The notes: generated by a model not told the origin, from the letters alone. A DNA stretch of 19,432 nt from Myxococcales bacterium (GCA_018970625.1 JAGWVZ010000011.1:1-19432), one strand, 5' to 3'; counted from the stretch's first letter, positions 6,820-15,001 are shown. Made by a program: numbers and translations.

Positions 6820-8055
6820 TCAGGGCGTTGCACCGGTCGTCGTGAGCCCCCACTCGGGTCTCCACAGCTGACGCGCGTCTGACGCGAAGTTGATCAGGAT
6901 GCTGGCACGCTGAGCCGTCACCACGCTGCGCAGCACCCCCACCACGCGGCCCGTCTGGCGATCGAACACCGGAGAACCGCTCGACCCGGGCGCAGCGCCG
7001 GCGTCAATCTGAAGCTCGGAGAGGTTGTCGGGGCCTTTGCGCACGCTGTTCACAATGCCCTGAGAGTACGAGATGTCGCGCCCAAGACTCGCGCCAAGGG
7101 GGAACCCCAGCACGCCGATGTCCTGCCCGAGTCTTGGTTCATCGCCGGGTTGCGCCAGCTGTAACCAAGACGAGCTGCCTTGCTGATCCACCACATACAG
7201 GATCGCCATGTCCGTGGCCGGGTCTGAGCGAACCACCCGGCATTCCCGAAACAGCGTGTCGCCGCTGGCACAGAACAGAATCTTCTCGGCCCCCTCGACC
7301 ACGTGGTCGCACGTCATCAGATAGCCGCCCGGGTTGATGAAGAATCCGGTGCCGGTTGCCTGATGCCCGTTGCTCAGGTCGATCAACAACAGGCCGACTG
7401 CGCTGGCCAGCCCGCCCGGAATAGAGGGCTGAACGCCGCCAGGCCAGCTGGCCGGCACGCGCACCGTCTGCTGGCGCTGGGTGTGCACCACCAGCCGATT
7501 GGGCGAGGTCAGATTTTGCACAACGTCAACGGGCACCCGAAAGCGCCCCAGTATGGCAGGCACGCCGCCAAGGAATCCGGCGCTGACCAGCTGCATACGC
7601 CAGCCGTCTTTGCGGTACAGATCGACAAACCGAATCGCCGATTCTCCCTCAAAGTCGCTGCCCGAAAACGGGTAACGGGCGACCTCGGTACGGCTGGCGT
7701 TGCGAATGACCAGCGCGCCGCTGCGCACGTCGCGGGTGGTAATGAGCGCTCCTCCGCGCGGTTCCACAAACCCCACGCCGAAGGTCACGCGCTCTACGGC
7801 AGAAGGCACACGCGACAGGTCGATGTGAACACCGCCCTGCCCATCGGGCGACCATGCCAGACTGCCACAGGCGCTCTCGGGCGCCGTATCCGCTACAAAC
7901 CCCCGCTCAAAGGCCATGTACTCCTGACCGTCGAGCAGCACGCCGAACGAACGAATCGCCGACGCTTCCACACCGTCGATGTCCAGATGGAACGACAGCT
8001 GAAGGTCCGGCGTCATCGCTGACACCGGCGTGCGTTGTCCACGCTGAAGCTGCAT
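6820..8055 (-). CDS. TerD-like domain fused to trypsin-like serine protease
   Basis: The 411-residue protein has no signal peptide, so it is probably cytoplasmic. Residues 1 to about 175 form a TerD-like beta-sandwich of the TerA/TerF type: R-G-Q-R at the start, V-H-I-D-L-S-R-V-P, then D-L-Y-R-K-D-G-W-R and G-F-L-G-G-V-P-A. The acidic calcium motifs of canonical TerD are missing. Residues about 215-400 are a chymotrypsin-fold (HtrA/S1C-like) protease with the full triad: H251 in T-C-D-H-V, D282 in A-T-D-M-A-I-L and S359 in G-S-S-G-S-P-V. A start at 8055 is supported by AAGGG upstream. The TerA-like stop lies 29 bases before, so it is the last gene of the Ter run. The inferred job is a protease recruited by TerD-type interactions; the substrate is unknown. 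No PDZ domain is seen. Confidence 0.9.
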   Translation of the reverse strand: MQLQRGQRTPVSAMTPDLQLSFHLDIDGVEASAIRSFGVLLDGQEYMAFERGFVADTAPESACGSLAWSPDGQGGVHIDLSRVPSAVERVTFGVGFVEPRGGALITTRDVRSGALVIRNASRTEVARYPFSGSDFEGESAIRFVDLYRKDGWRMQLVSAGFLGGVPAILGRFRVPVDVVQNLTSPNRLVVHTQRQQTVRVPASWPGGVQPSIPGGLASAVGLLLIDLSNGHQATGTGFFINPGGYLMTCDHVVEGAEKILFCASGDTLFRECRVVRSDPATDMAILYVVDQQGSSSWLQLAQPGDEPRLGQDIGVLGFPLGASLGRDISYSQGIVNSVRKGPDNLSELQIDAGAAPGSSGSPVFDRQTGRVVGVLRSVVTAQRASILINFASDARQLWRPEWGLTTTGATP

Positions 8056-8084
8056 GAGAGCCCTTTGTGCGGCAGGAGGGGGGG

Positions 8085-9344
8085 TTATTTCTGGCCGCGC
8101 GTCCAGTTGAAGCCAAAGTTGAAGCGCGCGTCGGCGAAACGGTGGCTCTGGAAGTACTCCTCGGTCTTGGTGATGCGAATCTGCTCGCCCTGACGTTCAA
8201 TCAGGCAGATCGCGCAAAAGCCGAGCGTCGGGTTTGGATTGTTCAGGGGCAGGAAGAACTCGTTGCCCTGATGGTCCTTGACGGTCAGGCGACCATTCAC
8301 GGCAGCAAAGTTGGCCGTGCCTTCATAAATGAAGGCGAACACCAGCACCCGCTGAATGAAATCAGGACGCACGATGTACAGGTTTTCGCCGTCGCTGGCC
8401 TGACCAGAGCGGTCATCTTTGTCGAGGTAAATGAAGGGTGCACGGGCACGCTCACCAAAATTACCGCCCAGCGACTGAATCACCGACTTGTCGCCGTCGA
8501 CGGTCTCGTACATGCAACCCAGGTCCAGGTCGGGAGCCGCGGCGGGGCCGCCGAGTCCAAACAGGCCGGTCTTTTTGCCTGCGTTCGGGTTGTCCCAGTT
8601 CAGGTTAATGTGAATCGGTTGCGGCGAAGTGCCTTTGCTGAGGTTCACGGTGCCCGACGCGCCCTTCTTGTCGAGTGTCACCTTGCCCAGGTTGACCTTC
8701 GGCGCGGGCGCCGGCGCTGGCGCCGGGGCTGGAGCGGGCGCCGGAGCCGGCGCAGGAGCGGCAGTCGGGGCAGGGGCAAAGGAGGGCGCGGGCGCGGGCG
8801 CAGGTGGTGCAGCCGCGGGTCCCGTCTCTTTGCCGCCAAAGTGCGCGAGCAGCGCGCTCAGGCCGCCATTAAAGCCCTGACCGATCGCCGCAAACCGCCA
8901 GGCGTCCTTGAAATAGAACTCGGCAACCATCAGCGCCTTCTCCTGACCGAAGTCGGCACCCGAGAACGCGAACGTCGCAAACGGCTGGCCATTGGCGAGC
9001 AGCGTCAGGCTCGATGGGTTCAGGTCCGACATCGTGCCGGCGCTGTCCACATTCACCGTAAAAACCAGCTTCTTCAGGAACGCAGGCAAACGGCTCAGGT
9101 CCACCATGAACGCCACTCGGCCCGGTCCGGGGCTCATTGAGTCAATGGCGCCTTCCGGTGAACGCGTCTGGTTGAAGAAGATGAAGTAGCGGTCGTCGCT
9201 CAGCTTCGACTGCTCATCGACGCCAAAGCAGCTGATGTCCACCGCCTGTCCGTTGCGCAGACTGGCTTCGACGCGCGCTTCAATGACGACCGACGGTGTC
9301 AGGTCGCTGACCTTCGCTTTCTGGCCGCGTACAAACTGGGTCAT
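8085..9344 (-). CDS. TerA-like protein: two TerD-like domains with Pro-Ala linker
   Basis: The product is 419 residues. The N-terminal TerD-like domain (about 1-172) has F-V-R-G-Q-K, R-Y-F-I-F-F-N-Q, F-M-V-D-L-S-R-L-P, A-E-F-Y-F-K-D-A-W-R and I-G-Q-G-F-N-G-G. A flexible Pro-Ala linker at about 175-215 is followed by a second, TerA-type domain (about 216-419) with I-H-I-N-L-N-W, D-L-D-L-G-C-M-Y and the G-D-K-S-V-I-Q-S-L-G-G-N-F segment. TerA/TerD proteins belong to the tellurite and phage/stress-related Ter systems and are thought to form cytoplasmic, often membrane-associated complexes. A GAGG site lies 7 bases before ATG 9344. It sits 107 bases downstream of the second TerD and 29 bases upstream of the protease fusion, whose N-domain is its nearest relative here. 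Calling it terA is reasonable but not certain. Confidence 0.88.
   Translation of the reverse strand: MTQFVRGQKAKVSDLTPSVVIEARVEASLRNGQAVDISCFGVDEQSKLSDDRYFIFFNQTRSPEGAIDSMSPGPGRVAFMVDLSRLPAFLKKLVFTVNVDSAGTMSDLNPSSLTLLANGQPFATFAFSGADFGQEKALMVAEFYFKDAWRFAAIGQGFNGGLSALLAHFGGKETGPAAAPPAPAPAPSFAPAPTAAPAPAPAPAPAPAPAPAPAPKVNLGKVTLDKKGASGTVNLSKGTSPQPIHINLNWDNPNAGKKTGLFGLGGPAAAPDLDLGCMYETVDGDKSVIQSLGGNFGERARAPFIYLDKDDRSGQASDGENLYIVRPDFIQRVLVFAFIYEGTANFAAVNGRLTVKDHQGNEFFLPLNNPNPTLGFCAICLIERQGEQIRITKTEEYFQSHRFADARFNFGFNWTRGQK
8701..8820 (-). repeat. Low-complexity GC tract encoding the Pro-Ala linker
   Basis: Imperfect repeats of a GGCGCCGG-type hexamer (as read on the plus strand) encode alternating Pro and Ala inside the TerA-like gene. 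It is a coding tandem repeat prone to length variation, not a separate element. Confidence 0.7.
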
Positions 9345-9400
9345 GATGTAGCCTCAGATTCCGCCGAACGCTGGAACGGCGTGGGTCAACACGATAAGGT

Positions 9401-9429
9401 CGTTCCCGGGACGACGGTCGTCAGGAACG
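9401..9429 (-). other. Dyad-symmetric hairpin between TerD and TerA-like genes
   Basis: CGTTCC (9401-9406) pairs perfectly with GGAACG (9424-9429). Inside it, ACGAC and GTCGT (9411-9421) form a second short palindrome. There is no T-tract on either side, so a simple terminator is unlikely. It lies 23 bases after the TerD stop on the transcribed strand and could be an mRNA processing/stability element or an operator. Confidence 0.4.
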
Positions 9430-9451
9430 GCTGGCAGGGCGGAAGTGGAAC

Positions 9452-10027
9452 TCAGACGTTGACGCCATAATTGCGGGCGAGCGGTCCCAGACCCCCCTTG
9501 AAGCCCTGACCCACAGCGCGGAACTTCCACTCTGCGCCGTTGCGATAGAGCTCGCCGAAGATCATCGCGGTCTCGATAGAGGCGTCTTCCGACAGGTCGT
9601 ATCGGGCCACCTCCTGATTGTTGTCCGCGTTGACGACGCGAATGAACGCGTTGGCGACCATGCCGAAGTTCTGACGACGAGCCTCGGCGTCGTGAATCGT
9701 GACGCAGAACGCAATCTTCTGCACGTCCCCGGGAACACGGCTCAGGTCCACCTTCAGCGCCTCGTCATCGCCATCGCCAGCGCCGGTGCGGTTGTCGCCC
9801 GTGTGCTCCACCGAGCCGTCCGACGACCGCAGGTTATTGTAGAAGATAAAGTCGCCGTCGTTGCGTACGCGACCGTTGCCGTCCAGCAGGAACGCCGACG
9901 CATCCAGGTCAAAGTCGGTGCCGTCCGTGGAGCGCGTATCCCAGCCAAGGCCAAGAAGGGTGCGCGACATGCCCGGGGCTTCTTTCGAGAGCGAGACGTT
10001 ACCGCCTTTCTGCAGACTGATTGCCAT
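9452..10027 (-). CDS. terD: TerD family calcium-binding stress protein (second copy)
   Basis: A 191-residue canonical TerD protein. Visible landmarks are [12 protein letters not shown] at the N-terminus, [23 protein letters not shown], the acidic calcium motif [32 protein letters not shown] and M-I-F-G-E-L-Y-R. TerD proteins bind calcium and are core parts of tellurite/stress complexes. ATG 10027 has an AAGGAG site 7 bases upstream; the open frame up to 10093 overlaps the vWA gene and lacks such a signal. It follows the vWA gene by 26 bases. It has the same length as the first TerD (16163-16738) and is about two-thirds identical to it by eye. TerD versus TerE cannot be decided from sequence alone. 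Confidence 0.95.
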   Translation of the reverse strand: MAISLQKGGNVSLSKEAPGMSRTLLGLGWDTRSTDGTDFDLDASAFLLDGNGRVRNDGDFIFYNNLRSSDGSVEHTGDNRTGAGDGDDEALKVDLSRVPGDVQKIAFCVTIHDAEARRQNFGMVANAFIRVVNADNNQEVARYDLSEDASIETAMIFGELYRNGAEWKFRAVGQGFKGGLGPLARNYGVNV

Positions 10028-10034
10028 GTTCGTT

Positions 10035-10040
10035 CTCCTT
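10035..10040 (-). promoter_or_regulatory. Ribosome binding site of second terD
   Basis: AAGGAG on the minus strand, 7 bases before ATG 10027. It settles the start against the longer frame that opens at 10093. Confidence 0.75.
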
Positions 10041-10053
10041 GTCGATACGGTGG

Positions 10054-10794
10054 TTAACGAATGAGCCCCTTCGAGCGGGCCGCTGTGACCCACTGTGGGT
10101 ACTCTGTCATCATGCGGTCATACAGCACCGACTCCGGAATGGCGGTCGGGTCTGCGACGGAAAAGAAATTCGCGTTATCCAGAAACCGACCCCCCATGGT
10201 GTCGAGCTCCTGCAGGAAGCGGAAACTGGAACCCCCAATGCCCATGAACTGAATGAACATCGGGTGTCGAGACGCTTCGGTAATCACCCGAATGCTCTCA
10301 TTGCGGTCGCTGTTATCGCCATCGGTCACGAAAATCAGATACACCGGATGTCGGGCAGGCGCGGCGGGCGTGGGTTTGCCGCCGAAGAGACGGCTCAGGA
10401 ACCCGCCACTCCCTCCGAAGCCATAGTGCTTTAGCGCCAGCTCAATCGGTGGCGCGTAACGTGTGCCCCCTTCAAATCCCGTGCGCTGCAGAATGCTCTG
10501 CGCGGCATCTGCAAACTGCGACGGCGCGAACTCACCCATGGAGTGCGCGTTCTGACCGAACGCGAAGATGTCGATGGCGCCGTTATCGTCAAAATTCAGC
10601 GCGAGCCCCATCACCCGCTCAATCAGCCGTTGCACCGTGCCGTCGCGAAACAGCGGCGCCATGCTGCCGCTGATGTCCAGCACCAGACTCACCGACGCCA
10701 CGTGCCCCGCAAGACCGTGCTTCTGAATGGTCGTTTGTGCGCTCTTGGCCAGACTTACCAGCCCGGCAGGCGCTTTTTTGTCCAAATCGACCAT
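10054..10794 (-). CDS. TerF-type von Willebrand factor A domain protein
   Basis: The 246-residue protein begins with a Lys-rich helical segment ([16 protein letters not shown]) like the part joining TerD and vWA in TerF proteins. A vWA domain then runs from about 33 to 235. The metal-ion-dependent adhesion site is complete: D40-I-S42-G-S44, T111 in G-G-T-R-Y-A and D158 in F-V-T-D-G-D. A short Gly-rich insertion with [12 protein letters not shown] lies at about 127-146. No signal peptide is seen, so it is cytoplasmic. In Ter systems such vWA proteins are thought to assemble complexes with TerD partners through divalent metal. AGGAG lies 8 bases before ATG 10794. The gene is 26 bases ahead of terD and 219 bases after the ATP-grasp gene, so it may start its own transcript. 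Confidence 0.92.
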   Translation of the reverse strand: MVDLDKKAPAGLVSLAKSAQTTIQKHGLAGHVASVSLVLDISGSMAPLFRDGTVQRLIERVMGLALNFDDNGAIDIFAFGQNAHSMGEFAPSQFADAAQSILQRTGFEGGTRYAPPIELALKHYGFGGSGGFLSRLFGGKPTPAAPARHPVYLIFVTDGDNSDRNESIRVITEASRHPMFIQFMGIGGSSFRFLQELDTMGGRFLDNANFFSVADPTAIPESVLYDRMMTEYPQWVTAARSKGLIR

Positions 10795-11013
10795 GGAAAA
10801 CGCTCCTGCGTTCTGTTGTGCGGGGATTCGTTGGCCAGAGATGGGGCGGTTCGGGCCCCGCCCGATTTCACGCTGGCAGACTCTCTGATCGCTACCCGTT
10901 TCGTCAAGGCTGTTTCACAACGTCCTGGCTCGCGTCGCCCCGTGATTTCGGCGCATGCGCGTCGCTGGCAGGGCCGCGGCGCCGTGCGGTTCCCGGCATC
11001 AGGCGCCTTGCTC
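10795..11013 (-). other. Intergenic leader upstream of the vWA-terD-terA block
   Basis: This is the longest gap inside the Ter cluster. A minus-strand TTGACG (10907-10902) could be a -35 box, but the -10 position holds only GAGAGT/AGAGTC, a poor match. The same hexamer with similar flanking bases occurs ahead of the first terD. Otherwise there is no open frame or hairpin I can support. Confidence 0.3.
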
Positions 11014-12117
11014 TTACTCGTTACCACGCTGCCGCACCGCACCGGCCGAGTCTGCGCGCGTGAAGGCGGGCGCCGCCGGAATGGATGCGTGTCCTACCAC
11101 GACGGCGTGCGGAATCACCGTCACGCGAAGCCCCACCTGCGGCGCGGGCACCTCGGACTCGTGCGCCAGCCCGAGCCGGGGGGCAATGGCCCACCAAGGC
11201 AGGTTGACCCCCGATGCCATCGCCTGACCAATGCCACCAGATGGGCGAGTATTTACCTCAAGGAGCCACGATTTACCGGCATGATCCCGCGTCTGAACAT
11301 TAAAAATGCCATCCATACCGAATCGCTCCGCGATGATACGCGCAAACTCCATCGACGGCGCCTCTGGCGATTCAATCTCCTGATACCCCGAACGCTTCAC
11401 CCGCGAAACGGCAGCCACCAGACGGCCAGCACGCGCCACGCAGTCCACGCTGCGCTCCGGGCCCTCCAGGTATTGCATCACCACCATGTCAAACGAGCCT
11501 CTCTTCTCGAGCACCGCACGCATCTTCTGCAGCGGTCGCCCCAGACGCGTGGACTCCGACGCACCCGAGAACCTGCGCTTGTCAGGCTCGCCAATCACGT
11601 GAAATCCGCGACCGTACACCCCCTGCGCGGGCTTCACGCACACCACATGCCCAGCCTCACGCAAACGGTCATACGCCTCGTCGAAGTCCGTCAGGTTGGA
11701 TGCGCGATACCATGCCGGAATGCCGACCCCCAGCGCCGCCAGGTCCTCATACACACGCGACTTGCTCGACATATGCCGCATGGTTCGACCATCGGCCGCG
11801 ATCAGCAGCTGCACTCCGATCGCCGCAAAGCGCGACTCCGCTGCGGCGATCTGATGGCGCGAACGCATGGGCACAAACATGTCCACCGCGTATTCCTGAC
11901 ACTTTTGCAGCGCCCACTCGATGTACGCCGCGTTGCCACTGCGCCCGGGCTCATGAAACACGTGGTCCGCCAGCGAGGCGCACCAGGGCTGCCCGTTCCG
12001 GGCCGACGCCAGAAGCCGGAGCTTGCCCGCCACGTCGGCTTCACGAAGGCCCTGAAAGATATCGTACAGGTTCTCGAGCCCTTCGTTGAACCAGACAACC
12101 CGTTGTTCTCCAAACAT
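11014..12117 (-). CDS. ATP-grasp ligase of the Ter biosynthetic module
   Basis: This is a 367-residue ATP-grasp enzyme, expected to join a carboxylate (through an acyl-phosphate) to an amine or similar group. The ATP-binding lysine is K162 in V-C-V-K-P-A, followed by the Gly loop G166-V-Y-G-R-G171. The adenine-contact region is Q-Y-L-E-G-P-E (215-221), and the metal ligands are in L-L-E287-V-N289-T-R-P-S-G-G. A GAGGAA site lies 6 bases before ATG 12117. The gene follows the HpcH-like gene by 108 bases and is the last enzyme of the PRTase/HAD/StiP/HpcH/ATP-grasp set. The published comparative study of Ter systems (Anantharaman, Iyer and Aravind) proposed that such enzymes make a nucleoside- or peptide-like metabolite. 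Neither substrate nor product is known from this sequence. Confidence 0.92.
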   Translation of the reverse strand: MFGEQRVVWFNEGLENLYDIFQGLREADVAGKLRLLASARNGQPWCASLADHVFHEPGRSGNAAYIEWALQKCQEYAVDMFVPMRSRHQIAAAESRFAAIGVQLLIAADGRTMRHMSSKSRVYEDLAALGVGIPAWYRASNLTDFDEAYDRLREAGHVVCVKPAQGVYGRGFHVIGEPDKRRFSGASESTRLGRPLQKMRAVLEKRGSFDMVVMQYLEGPERSVDCVARAGRLVAAVSRVKRSGYQEIESPEAPSMEFARIIAERFGMDGIFNVQTRDHAGKSWLLEVNTRPSGGIGQAMASGVNLPWWAIAPRLGLAHESEVPAPQVGLRVTVIPHAVVVGHASIPAAPAFTRADSAGAVRQRGNE

Positions 12118-12225
12118 GAACGCTTCCTCGAAAGAAATGGAAAATCGAAACGCGATACGACGTCGGGCGGGCCCTGCTGGATTACGACGCCAACCCCGGG
12201 CGATGGCGCATCACCCGCGCCCACG

Positions 12226-13140
12226 TCATTGAAGTGACGTCGGGGCGACAAAGTCGTGCTGTCCGCGGCTGCCGAACAGGGACGCGCGAATCAGCGTGGC
12301 GCGCGCCCACTCCAGATGCACCGCCCGCTCGCACATGGTGCCATGCATCGCGAACACCGCCGGAGCGTCGTCCTCGCTCAGCCGGGTCGCCATCTCGACG
12401 TCGTTGTGCGACACCGCATACAGGTCATGAATCAGACCAATCTGGTTGGGGTGCACCGCCGTCTTGCCAAATAGTCCGTGCATCAGGTCGGCCTCCACCT
12501 CGCGGCGAAGCACCTCGGGTTGCGAGAGCCCCTCGAAGACCGGCGCACACAGGGGAATGCCCCACGGCCTGAACGTCGTCACCAGGCTCGAAATCACCGG
12601 GCCCAACACCGTCTCGTAGATCGTGCGCTCCACGCTGCGCCGCACACCCAGCAGCCTGAACAGGTCGTTGCCGCCAATGCGGAGCGTCAGCACCAGCCGA
12701 CGCACATCCGGCTGTAGCAGGTACGTACGCATCAGCCGCATCTCGTCTGCGTCGAACACCTCGGCCGTCTCGAGCACCGGCATCACGTGCTGCTGCGTAT
12801 CTTCGGGCAGCGTCGCCAGGCTGGACGCCAGCGTTGCGCGCGTCGCTTTCGGCACCACATACCCGTCCAGCTTCTCGGCGCCCGGCATCGCGACGATCTC
12901 GGCCATCACACCCGCATCGCGTACGCGCACAAACCGCAGCAGTCCCGGCGCCGGTCTCATGCACACCAGCAGCTCGCGAAGGTTCTGCAACGCCTGCCCA
13001 ATGTGCCGCGGATCAATGCCGTCCTCGGTGCAGAAGATCACCGAACGAAGATGACCGAACCGCTCACCCGCAGCGATGGCTGCCAGATCGGGTCGGGTCG
13101 CGGGAACGTAAAGCGAGGCTCCCAGATGCAGGTGTTTCAT
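12226..13140 (-). CDS. HpcH/HpaI aldolase / citrate lyase-like enzyme of the Ter module
   Basis: A 304-residue TIM-barrel lyase. Family landmarks in order are the acidic pair in C-T-E39-D40-G-I-D, the arginines in F-V-R72-V-R, Y-V-V-P-K98, V-L-E124-T-A-E, I-G-G-N-D-L and K-T-A-V-H-P-N-Q-I, which correspond to the metal- and substrate-binding positions of citrate lyase beta/HpcH proteins. It would form or cleave a C-C bond (or C-O ester) of an oxo-acid or CoA-like substrate; the exact substrate is not predictable. Its ATG at 13140 overlaps the StiP stop (ATGA), so it is co-translated with it. A 108-bp gap then leads to the ATP-grasp gene. It is a standard member of the Ter-associated biosynthetic gene set. 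Confidence 0.92.
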   Translation of the reverse strand: MKHLHLGASLYVPATRPDLAAIAAGERFGHLRSVIFCTEDGIDPRHIGQALQNLRELLVCMRPAPGLLRFVRVRDAGVMAEIVAMPGAEKLDGYVVPKATRATLASSLATLPEDTQQHVMPVLETAEVFDADEMRLMRTYLLQPDVRRLVLTLRIGGNDLFRLLGVRRSVERTIYETVLGPVISSLVTTFRPWGIPLCAPVFEGLSQPEVLRREVEADLMHGLFGKTAVHPNQIGLIHDLYAVSHNDVEMATRLSEDDAPAVFAMHGTMCERAVHLEWARATLIRASLFGSRGQHDFVAPTSLQ

Positions 13141-14225
13141 ACGTCCGAGCTCACGGCGGCGATCATGACGGCGGCCTCATACGCCAGTTCCGGTCGAAAT
13201 TCGATAACTACTCCACGCTGCGTCGCCAGATGCAGCAAATGTGCGACTCCTGGAACAACGGCGTCACGCACAAGCAGGCGCTCAGGCAACCTGCGGAGCA
13301 GGGCGCGCGTCGATTCACCAATGCCCACCTTCACCTGATGGGGCGACACCAGGCCAAACTCGCTCATCAGCCGGGTCACGCACTGCTCCGACGTCTGACG
13401 CAGGCGTGCGCGCTCGCTCTCCGTCCACGGCCGCGCAGGCTCGGCCACCTCAGGGCACTTTTGCCACAGCGCATCGACGTACCGCCGACTCTGGTCCCAG
13501 GGGGCCAGCTCGTTCAGGTACACCGCCCCGTGGAACCCGCCTGAGCGGGCGACCTCTTCCGTCAGCACCGTGCGGCTCACCAGACCGGATACCACCGCGT
13601 TCAGCACCGCCGAAGGGATCAGATAATCCTCGTGCGTCGCCGCGAGGTCGGCGCTACCGGCCAGGTCGGCCACCACGCACAGGCGCGTGGGCAGGGCGGC
13701 GTTACGATTCTGGTTATACGCTGCTATCGAGCGTCTCAGCTCGCCTGTAATAACGCCTTTTCCTGTCCAGCCATCGACGAAATGAATGGCGTCGTCATCG
13801 AAATGCCGGCGTATTTCGTCGAGCGCTGCCGCATCAATTCCCCGATCGCGAATAATGGAGATGGAATAATGCCGGGTTTCTACACCCTGTCGAACCAGCG
13901 CCCGTTTCACGACCACGCCAATCGGTGTGCCGGCCCGTGCAAGACTTACCACCGCACAGGGTTTTCCCGCCGGATGAAACGCCAGCATACCCGCCGCGAG
14001 CTGTGCGCAATGCCGGGCCAGCCGCTCGCCCTGCAACACCATCGCCTGCTCGAACAGCGATAAATAACCATCAGTTGGGGGACGCTCGGTGCTCAGCATT
14101 TCGGAATAATGCTTTTCGCCCGACTGAATCAGCCTCTCTTTCTCGTGAATATCCACGTTCTCAACATGCAGTAATTGCAGCAGAAAAGAAACGTCCGATG
14201 GTTCGTAGGAGCCGCTGAAATTCAC
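13137..14225 (-). CDS. StiP/PRTase-PELOTA protein of the Ter module
   Basis: The 362-residue product starts at GTG 14225 (V-N-F-S-G-S-Y-E-P-S-D-V), the usual family N-terminus. The GTG overlaps the HAD stop (GTGA), and GAGGA lies 5 bases upstream. A longer frame from 14309 would overlap HAD by 88 bases and is rejected. The phosphoribosyltransferase-like part has V-S-L-A-R-A-G-T-P-I-G and a PRPP-loop-like F-V-D-G-W-T-G-K-G. The C-terminus (roughly the last 80 residues, L-V-S-P-H-Q-V-K-V-G-I-G-E-S-T-R onwards) fits a PELOTA-type RNA-binding domain. Databases call the family 'cysteine protease StiP', a name not supported by an obvious catalytic Cys/His pair here. The inferred role is transfer of phosphoribose within the Ter metabolite pathway, perhaps on an RNA-linked or nucleotide substrate. 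Some codons in the first third are AT-rich. Confidence 0.9.
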   Translation of the reverse strand: MNFSGSYEPSDVSFLLQLLHVENVDIHEKERLIQSGEKHYSEMLSTERPPTDGYLSLFEQAMVLQGERLARHCAQLAAGMLAFHPAGKPCAVVSLARAGTPIGVVVKRALVRQGVETRHYSISIIRDRGIDAAALDEIRRHFDDDAIHFVDGWTGKGVITGELRRSIAAYNQNRNAALPTRLCVVADLAGSADLAATHEDYLIPSAVLNAVVSGLVSRTVLTEEVARSGGFHGAVYLNELAPWDQSRRYVDALWQKCPEVAEPARPWTESERARLRQTSEQCVTRLMSEFGLVSPHQVKVGIGESTRALLRRLPERLLVRDAVVPGVAHLLHLATQRGVVIEFRPELAYEAAVMIAAVSSDV

Positions 14226-15001
14226 AGCAATCCTCGCTCCGAGAGCCGCCCTGCCGCTGACACGCTCGAAAATGCCTGCGATGGCACCGGTAGCGCGGCT
14301 ACATGGCATTCGTTCATGAACTCGGCATCGCTCAAACTGTCGCCGACACCCAGCCGCAGGCGGTCCGGGTCTTCGTTACGCAAACGCCAGCGCACCCCTT
14401 CCGACTTTCGAATAAATCCCGGTAATAATGCCAGATGAGCTGTATTATTATGAATTAACCAGGATTCTGGCCGAATTTCACACAGGAATTCCCCCAGCGC
14501 CACGCGGGCCTTGTCATCCTGCTGCGGGTCGCGAAACGCGATGTACAGGGGAAGGTCTTCGTCGTGCACGATTCGCCCATGAATCGGCGATGCGCTCTGC
14601 GACAGAAACTGCCTCACCCGCTCGAACAACGTCTGAAGCTCCTCGTGGGTCGCCTGACAGCGGCTGGCCACCACCTCATGCCAACCGTCATCGCGACGCC
14701 CGTCTGCGTGCAGCACAATCGCGCCGTGCGCCAGAATCGCGCCGTGCGCGAATGGCAGGTCCAGCCGGCGAAACGCCTCGACCGCCCGACCTGTCGTCGG
14801 AATCAGCTCGGTGGTGGCATTCAGCCACGCAAACAGCTGCTCGTGCTCCGGCGCCATAAAGGCGCCGTCGGCGCCCGACGCAGAACGCCCGACCACGCGA
14901 GCATGGCGCGCCGTGCGCGCACGCCCCGACACAAGCAACGAGTCGTCGATGTCCACGAACGCCAGCGGACGATTCCACCGACCGACCCTCTCATCGCTCA
15001 T
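14222..15001 (-). CDS. HAD superfamily hydrolase of the Ter module
   Basis: The 259-residue phosphatase has HAD motif I F-V-D17-I-D19-D-S, motif II threonine T70 in I-P-T-T-G-R, motif III lysine K199 in F-I-R-K-S-E, and motif IV G-V-G-D221-S-L-S-D225. The large cap between motifs II and III is of the Cof/sucrose-phosphatase type. It probably removes a phosphate from a phosphoribosylated intermediate made by the adjacent PRTases. The start at 15001 has a strong GGAGGA site and overlaps the PRTase-TRSP stop (ATGA); the open frame extends to 15130 but would overlap that gene. The patch around 14405-14465 uses AT-rich codons (AAT, TTA, ATT) unlike its surroundings. Confidence 0.93.
   Translation of the reverse strand: MSDERVGRWNRPLAFVDIDDSLLVSGRARTARHARVVGRSASGADGAFMAPEHEQLFAWLNATTELIPTTGRAVEAFRRLDLPFAHGAILAHGAIVLHADGRRDDGWHEVVASRCQATHEELQTLFERVRQFLSQSASPIHGRIVHDEDLPLYIAFRDPQQDDKARVALGEFLCEIRPESWLIHNNTAHLALLPGFIRKSEGVRWRLRNEDPDRLRLGVGDSLSDAEFMNECHVAALPVPSQAFSSVSAAGRLSERGLL

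Noticed and set aside
8701..8820. Possible tandem-repeat array or CRISPR-like element
   Set aside because: Repeat units are continuous, imperfect and in frame with the Pro-Ala linker; there are no spacers.
8067..9140. 357-residue plus-strand open frame
   Set aside because: Antisense to the TerA-like gene; its Arg/Gly repeats are just the complement of the Pro-Ala linker.
10028..10093. 22-residue N-terminal extension of the second TerD
   Set aside because: It overlaps the vWA stop region; the strong AAGGAG site and the conserved TerD N-terminus support ATG 10027.
10543..12237. 564-residue plus-strand open frame
   Set aside because: Rich in His and Arg with no domain, and antisense to the vWA and ATP-grasp genes, which have full motifs; a high-GC shadow.
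14226..14309. Longer start for the StiP/PRTase-PELOTA gene
   Set aside because: It overlaps the HAD gene by 88 bases; GTG 14225 gives a 4-bp coupled overlap, a ribosome site and the family N-terminus.
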